This document shows, piece by piece, positions 60,930 through 64,000 of a stretch of 64,000 nt of DNA (position 1 is the stretch's first letter; every line of letters starts with the position of its first letter). The position numbers and the translations under genes are program-made. The notes below the pieces were generated by a model. The model searched no databases. It was not told the origin of the DNA and was given only the letters and a program-made list of their open reading frames with translations. The DNA comes from Verrucolacustris sp044348085 (lineage in GTDB: Bacteria > Verrucomicrobiota > Verrucomicrobiia > Methylacidiphilales > Verrucolacustridaceae): contig JBIKTM010000004.1 of assembly GCA_044348085.1 (NCBI GenBank), positions 29,043-93,042 on the forward strand. The letters run 5' to 3'.

Positions 60930-60989
60930 GCCGAACTTTTAAGGTGAGGCACCGAGCGCAGCGAGGTTGGCTGGTCCGATTTGTTCGGC
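60930..60989 (-). other. attC-like integron recombination site
   Basis: 60 bases. On the minus strand it starts GCCGAAC (60983-60989) and ends GTTCGGC (60930-60936), exact complements of each other, with an imperfect inner palindrome around CCTCGCTGCGCTCGG. It sits 4 bases after the stop of the gene at 60994. Confidence 0.75.
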
Positions 60990-60993
60990 GGTT

Positions 60994-61368
60994 TCATCGC
61001 GCTGTGATGCTCCACTCTCCTGAACCAGAAGCGCGTGGCAGCCGAATCTCCCAACGTGAATCGTTGGTGGAGAGCGTCAGGATATCGATGTCCCCCTCAG
61101 TCCGGGACAGAGCCCCCGCTTCTGTGAGCCTCTTGATGTATGCAGTCCTTTCGCGCAAATCATATTTGAATGAACCCGTGCCTGTATTCAGGTCCAAATC
61201 ATTTCGCTCCACGATAGCTTTGGCGGAATCGGGCAACAGAGGCGGCAACCATCCTCGCTCAAATGCTCCATGCGACTTAGCTTCAGCCAGATTGGAAAAA
61301 CGTGTCGTGACCACATCACTGCACCCCACAAATGTAATCAAGCAAAGTATAGAGACTAGCCATCGCAT
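60994..61368 (-). CDS. Cassette gene: predicted lipoprotein, unknown function
   Basis: ATG 61368 opens a lipoprotein signal (MRWLVSILCLITFVGC). The 124-residue product has RFSNLAEAKSHGAFERGWLP, LPDSAKAIVERNDLDLNTG and YDLRERTAYIKRLTEAGALS. This pattern resembles short cassette-borne lipoproteins but I know no named family. It is the first cassette in reading order; no attC or integrase is seen upstream of it. The gap 61408-61713 holds a 20-base repeat and otherwise nothing clear. Confidence 0.6.
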   Translation of the reverse strand: MRWLVSILCLITFVGCSDVVTTRFSNLAEAKSHGAFERGWLPPLLPDSAKAIVERNDLDLNTGTGSFKYDLRERTAYIKRLTEAGALSRTEGDIDILTLSTNDSRWEIRLPRASGSGEWSITAR

Positions 61369-61572
61369 CGGACTTATGGACCGCGAACGCAAAATCACTA
61401 TCTGCAATGATAACCAGAAATCCTCAAAATAACCGCTAAAAAATCCGTAGTACCCGATTGCCTTAGCTGACTGCTTTCGGGGCAGAGGGGAGATATCTCG
61501 TTCGCAGCGAACAGACCTGAGTCCGTGCAGTTCATGGCAAACAGGATTTCTGTGGTTCTTGCTGCAGAATCA

Positions 61573-61592
61573 AAATTACTGACAATTAATGT
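61573..61592. repeat. 20-base repeat, copy 2
   Basis: One mismatch to 59351-59370, same orientation; 121 bases inside the right tRNA-Ser repeat. Confidence 0.5.
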
Positions 61593-61713
61593 CTCTTCCG
61601 TTGGAAAAGTTGTACATTTTATGACCGCTCCGGTGTCACTAGTGTCAACTGCAAGTCGTTTTTACTCAACAAAAGCCTAGACAAATCATGTACATATTAT
61701 TGACAGTGAGTGA

Positions 61714-61754
61714 TTTAGCAAACCGCCGCATTCGACCGCTCTGCCACCGCACCA
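61714..61754. repeat. 41-base direct repeat, copy 2 (orphan 5' half of tRNA-Ser; att-like)
   Basis: Exact copy of 59248-59288 without the 3' half of the tRNA, so it cannot make a tRNA. It is best read as the original 5' half, displaced when about 2.47 kb inserted. Any original tRNA promoter would be stranded on this side. Confidence 0.85.
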
Positions 61755-61770
61755 GAATTAAGAACCCTAC

Positions 61771-61797
61771 GAGAAAATCAGGTGGCGAGCCAACCTG
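61771..61797 (-). terminator. Candidate terminator of the secreted low-complexity protein gene
   Basis: On the minus strand CAGGTTGGC-TC-GCCACCTG (61779-61797, one bulge) is followed by ATTTTCTC. It lies 21 bases past the stop at 61818. A second stem, AAGCCCC/GGGGCTT, overlaps the stop codon itself. Confidence 0.45.
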
Positions 61798-61817
61798 CTT
61801 TTTAACTGCTGGCGGGC

Positions 61818-62558
61818 TTAATAAGCCCCTGCAGAGGGGCTTGCTTGGTCGGCTGCGGTTGTAGTCGGGGGTTGAGGTGCAGACGGTTTGTTTTTGCCGG
61901 AAGGCATTGGGTCTTCGCCGTGGGTCACAGGCTGGTCTAGGCGCAGGAACTTGAACACATCTTCAAAAGGATTCTGGTTGGAGCCTGTTTTCGAGCGTGC
62001 TCCCACCCCAGCCTGGCTTACGGAGTAGGCATGAGCCGGGCCATCGGTCTTTACATTCGTAACAGTCGGCATCGGGTTCAGGAGATTCGGTTTATCGGGC
62101 TTCTCCTGTTCTGCGTTCTGCTTTTGGGTCGCATAAAGCTCGTATTCACTCTCCGACATTGAGGAAAGATTGAGTTCTTTTGAGACTTTGCCGCGAGCTA
62201 GCAGGTCGATACGCCCCTTCGTGTCCTGGCCAGTACGGCTTGCCGTAACCTGATCTGTGAGTTCTCGGGGTGTGGGGAGGGGCTGAGGTTCCGTTTTGAT
62301 TGGGATGCTTTCCATCTTGGGAAAAAGATCGGCAGCTTCCTTTGATATATCGGATCTTCCACCCTTTTTACCTGCAATAAGGTTCGACTGAAGATCGCGA
62401 CCTTCGGCCGCATAGGAGGCCTTCCGTTTTGCTTCAATTGGATTTCTTCGGTAGGAATCAAAATCGAGTGGCTGATATGGGGTTTCAAGCGCAGGAGCCG
62501 CAATGATTGACAGAGTCGTCGAAAGGAGAAGTGAAAATGAGTTCAAGGTTGAGCGCAT
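61818..62558 (-). CDS. Secreted low-complexity protein, unknown function
   Basis: The 246-residue protein has a signal peptide (STLNSFSLLLSTTLSIIAAPA) and a mature part rich in Pro, Ser, Lys, Gln and Thr: TPYQPLDFDSYRRNPIEAKR, SMSESEYELYATQKQNAEQE and the tail PQPPTTTAADQASPSAGAY. It looks largely disordered. No domain is recognised. It is divergent from the GYF_2 protein. Confidence 0.6.
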   Translation of the reverse strand: MRSTLNSFSLLLSTTLSIIAAPALETPYQPLDFDSYRRNPIEAKRKASYAAEGRDLQSNLIAGKKGGRSDISKEAADLFPKMESIPIKTEPQPLPTPRELTDQVTASRTGQDTKGRIDLLARGKVSKELNLSSMSESEYELYATQKQNAEQEKPDKPNLLNPMPTVTNVKTDGPAHAYSVSQAGVGARSKTGSNQNPFEDVFKFLRLDQPVTHGEDPMPSGKNKPSAPQPPTTTAADQASPSAGAY

Positions 62559-62596
62559 GAGTCCGTTATGAAATGTATTGATTGGCTTGTAAACTA

Positions 62597-62617
62597 AACC
62601 CCATTTTTATTGGGGTT
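62597..62617. promoter_or_regulatory. Inverted repeat in a divergent promoter gap
   Basis: AACCCCA (62597-62603) and TGGGGTT (62611-62617) form a perfect 7-base stem with loop TTTTTAT, midway between two divergent genes. Termination is not expected here, so an operator or an RNA structure is more likely. Confidence 0.3.
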
Positions 62618-62665
62618 AAGATGTGGATAAGAAAAAGGAACTTGTGAGAGGCGTGAATCGTTACA

Positions 62666-63598
62666 ATGATGGTAATCATGTACTCGATTATCGGTGGGGA
62701 TAAAAAAACTTATGGACCTGTAACTGCTGACGAGGTGCATCGCTGGATTCGCGAGGGAAGGGCCGATGAGAGGACTCAGATCAAACGTGAGGGTGGCACG
62801 AATTGGGAAGATCTGGGCAATTTATCCGCGTTTTTCCCTCCCCACTCATCCTCTCCACCTAAAATCTTGCGAGAACTTCATCCGTCGATCCTTAGTGCCA
62901 CGGGCACACTACGGGTAGGTGATTGTGTGCGCCAAGGGTGGCAAGTGTACCGGCAGGATCCATGGAGAATTACGGGAATTATCGCCTTGGTATTCGTGGC
63001 TCAGTTCCTCCTCAACAGCATACCCTTGGCCGGTGCTCTTTTAGCTTTCCTACTGAATGGTCCTATTTTAGGTGGAATCTACAACTTTTGCCATCAGGTC
63101 ATCCATGGTCACACGAGAGGGCTTCAAGATGTGATGGATATTGTGAAAACTCGTTTCTTACCCTGTTTTCTTGCCACCACCGTATCGAGCTTGCTTGCCT
63201 TCGGACCATTTCTTCTGTCCCTGATTCCTGCGGCGGCGTTATTTGGTGCCTCCGGAGTGGTAATGGAGGAAATCACGAAACACCCGAATCTCATCTTGGG
63301 CATGGGATTGCCTTTGCTGGCGGGTTTTTTTGGGATGATGTATTTTCTTATTTGTTGGTCATTCGCAGTACCTATCGCGGCGTGTAGTCAGACCGACTTT
63401 TGGGAGTCTTTAAAATTGAGTTGGCATGGAGTACGCAAAAACTTTTGGTCTTATGTAGGGCTTCTTGTTCTTTTGGGTGGCATCAATCTGATCGGCATAC
63501 TTTGCCTCGGGTTAGGTCTGTTTATTACGATTCCTATTACGTTTCTTGCGACCATGAGCGCCTATGATCAGATCTTCCGAGCCACCGATTCTCGCTAA
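62666..63598 (+). CDS. GYF_2-domain membrane protein
   Basis: The 310-residue protein starts with a GYF_2 domain (about 5-58): YSIIGGDKKTYGPVTADEVH, WIREGRADERTQIKREGG and WEDLGNL. The C-terminal 200 residues hold five to six helices with RQGWQVYRQDPWRITGIIAL and SLKLSWHGVRKNFWSYVGLL, like proteins with a DUF975-type membrane region. ATG 62666 has GAGAGG 14 bases upstream; ATG 62678 is a good alternative because the domain starts there. Role unknown. Confidence 0.75.
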   Translation: MMVIMYSIIGGDKKTYGPVTADEVHRWIREGRADERTQIKREGGTNWEDLGNLSAFFPPHSSSPPKILRELHPSILSATGTLRVGDCVRQGWQVYRQDPWRITGIIALVFVAQFLLNSIPLAGALLAFLLNGPILGGIYNFCHQVIHGHTRGLQDVMDIVKTRFLPCFLATTVSSLLAFGPFLLSLIPAAALFGASGVVMEEITKHPNLILGMGLPLLAGFFGMMYFLICWSFAVPIAACSQTDFWESLKLSWHGVRKNFWSYVGLLVLLGGINLIGILCLGLGLFITIPITFLATMSAYDQIFRATDSR

Positions 63599-63887
63599 AC
63601 TCGAGGCAGCCAGAAACTGTTTTGGACTGAACGCTACAGTCCTCCCTGGTTTAGGAACTTTTCGTATGGGCAGCAGACTTCGTGGCCTTTTGGAAATGTC
63701 CGTAGCAATCGGTGGAACTCTTCTCTTTTGCGGAACCATGATTCAAGCTGTGGGCGAACGGGAAGAAGGAGTGACCCTCCTTGCGGCTTTTTCGCCACAC
63801 CTTTCCAAGCTGACCCTGGGAGTTTTCCTGGTATTGGGAGCCTGGTTTTCGGGTGTTTTTTATGCGAAGGGTATGTTCCGAAGATGA
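63564..63887 (+). CDS. Small membrane protein, unknown function
   Basis: The 107-residue frame overlaps the GYF_2 gene by 35 bases and reads PPILAKLEAARNCFGLNATV, LPGLGTFRMGSRLRGLLEMS and two helices (VAIGGTLLFCGTMIQAV and LTLGVFLVLGAWFSGVFY). The LPGLG...GR...G segment is seen in short membrane proteins of unknown role. Its stop overlaps the crcB start as ATGA. Confidence 0.6.
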   Translation: MIRSSEPPILAKLEAARNCFGLNATVLPGLGTFRMGSRLRGLLEMSVAIGGTLLFCGTMIQAVGEREEGVTLLAAFSPHLSKLTLGVFLVLGAWFSGVFYAKGMFRR

Positions 63888-64000
63888 GCTATGAACTGAT
63901 CCGGCACGGAATCGCAGCGATGGTAGGAGGAGGAATTGCCTCTTTGCTGCGATTTTCGGTCGGCGCATGGGTAATTCATACTTATCCCAATGAAAAAATA
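63884..64000 (+). CDS. crcB: CrcB/FluC-type fluoride channel, 5' part
   Basis: From ATG 63884 the frame stays open to the window edge (39 codons). VGGGIASLLRFSVGAWVI matches the first CrcB helix (GG..GA..RY..G.W), followed by HTYPNEKI where FluC proteins have FP-GTL. FluC exports fluoride as a dual-topology dimer. Only the first third is present, so the call is good but not complete. Confidence 0.75.
   Translation, partial: MSYELIRHGIAAMVGGGIASLLRFSVGAWVIHTYPNEKI

Noticed and set aside
61383..61505. A possible 123-base attC upstream of the first cassette gene (GCGAAC ... GTTCGC)
   Set aside because: Only the ends are complementary; no inner paired arms were found, and the left end overlaps the region just before the gene start.
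59288..61713. Possible prophage or transposon between the tRNA-Ser copies
   Set aside because: No integrase, transposase, terminal inverted repeats or phage gene is visible; the contents fit gene cassettes better.
1..64000. CRISPR arrays, rRNA genes, insertion sequences
   Set aside because: No regularly spaced repeats, rRNA signatures or transposase genes were seen on either strand.

Overview
The window reads as a chromosomal segment of a Gram-negative bacterium of the PVC superphylum, most likely a Verrucomicrobiota member (inference). The grounds are a Chlamydia-like kdsB-pyrG-kdsA order joined to LPS-transport genes, a MurA with Asp at the usual catalytic Cys position, an alternative complex III (ACIII) operon, and integron-type attC sites. 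Coding density is high. Most operon genes join by 1-17 base overlaps, and several of these overlaps use non-ATG starts (CTGA, TTGA).

Layout. 1-7466: partial ispE, pyrF, then a minus-strand operon hldE(kinase)-gmhB-kdsB-pyrG-kdsA-lptC-lptA-lptB that makes ADP-heptose and CMP-Kdo precursors and most of the LPS export bridge. 7711-11486: a PHP-family histidinol phosphatase, a secreted transglutaminase-like protein and murA. 11585-20997: a glycan assembly locus with a DegT aminotransferase, an FkbM methyltransferase, a polytopic GT-C-like protein, a YfhO-like membrane protein fused to a polyprenyl-phosphate-mannose-synthase-like GT2 domain, and a DUF2723 protein with a TPR-like tail.

21108-37696: a respiratory superlocus. 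On the minus strand lie actA-F (quinol:cytochrome c oxidoreductase), a small membrane protein, a CcoN-like subunit that has lost the canonical heme and CuB ligands, a CcoO-like cytochrome c and a further monoheme cytochrome c. Divergently on the plus strand lie coxB, coxA, ctaA, ctaB, a 38-residue membrane peptide and coxC (aa3-type oxidase with its heme A pathway). A tandem 12-base repeat sits between the two arms. I infer quinol -> ACIII -> cytochrome c domains -> aa3, with the ligand-less CcoN as a structural or assembly scaffold. This is the most unusual system in the window.

37703-47072: CoaB, a lone CrtY-c/d type lycopene cyclase, a thioredoxin-fold protein, a Tsp/Prc protease, a MASE1 histidine kinase with LytTR response regulator, a LuxR-type regulator with a degenerate receiver, two candidate micro-proteins and a glycosyltransferase-like gene. 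47159-58874: mutS, an MGDG-synthase-like GT with a GH1 enzyme, infA, sulfate assimilation (cysH, cysD, cysNC), tsaC/sua5, nadC and a pair of small coiled-coil membrane proteins.

59199-61754: a tRNA-Ser(GCT) gene whose 5' half is repeated exactly (41 bases) 2.4 kb away. Between the copies are four short minus-strand genes separated by attC-like sites, i.e. an integrase-less cassette cluster (CALIN-like). 61818-64000: a secreted low-complexity protein, a GYF_2 membrane protein, a small membrane protein and the start of a crcB/fluC fluoride channel gene. All calls rest on reading the sequence; no database search was possible.
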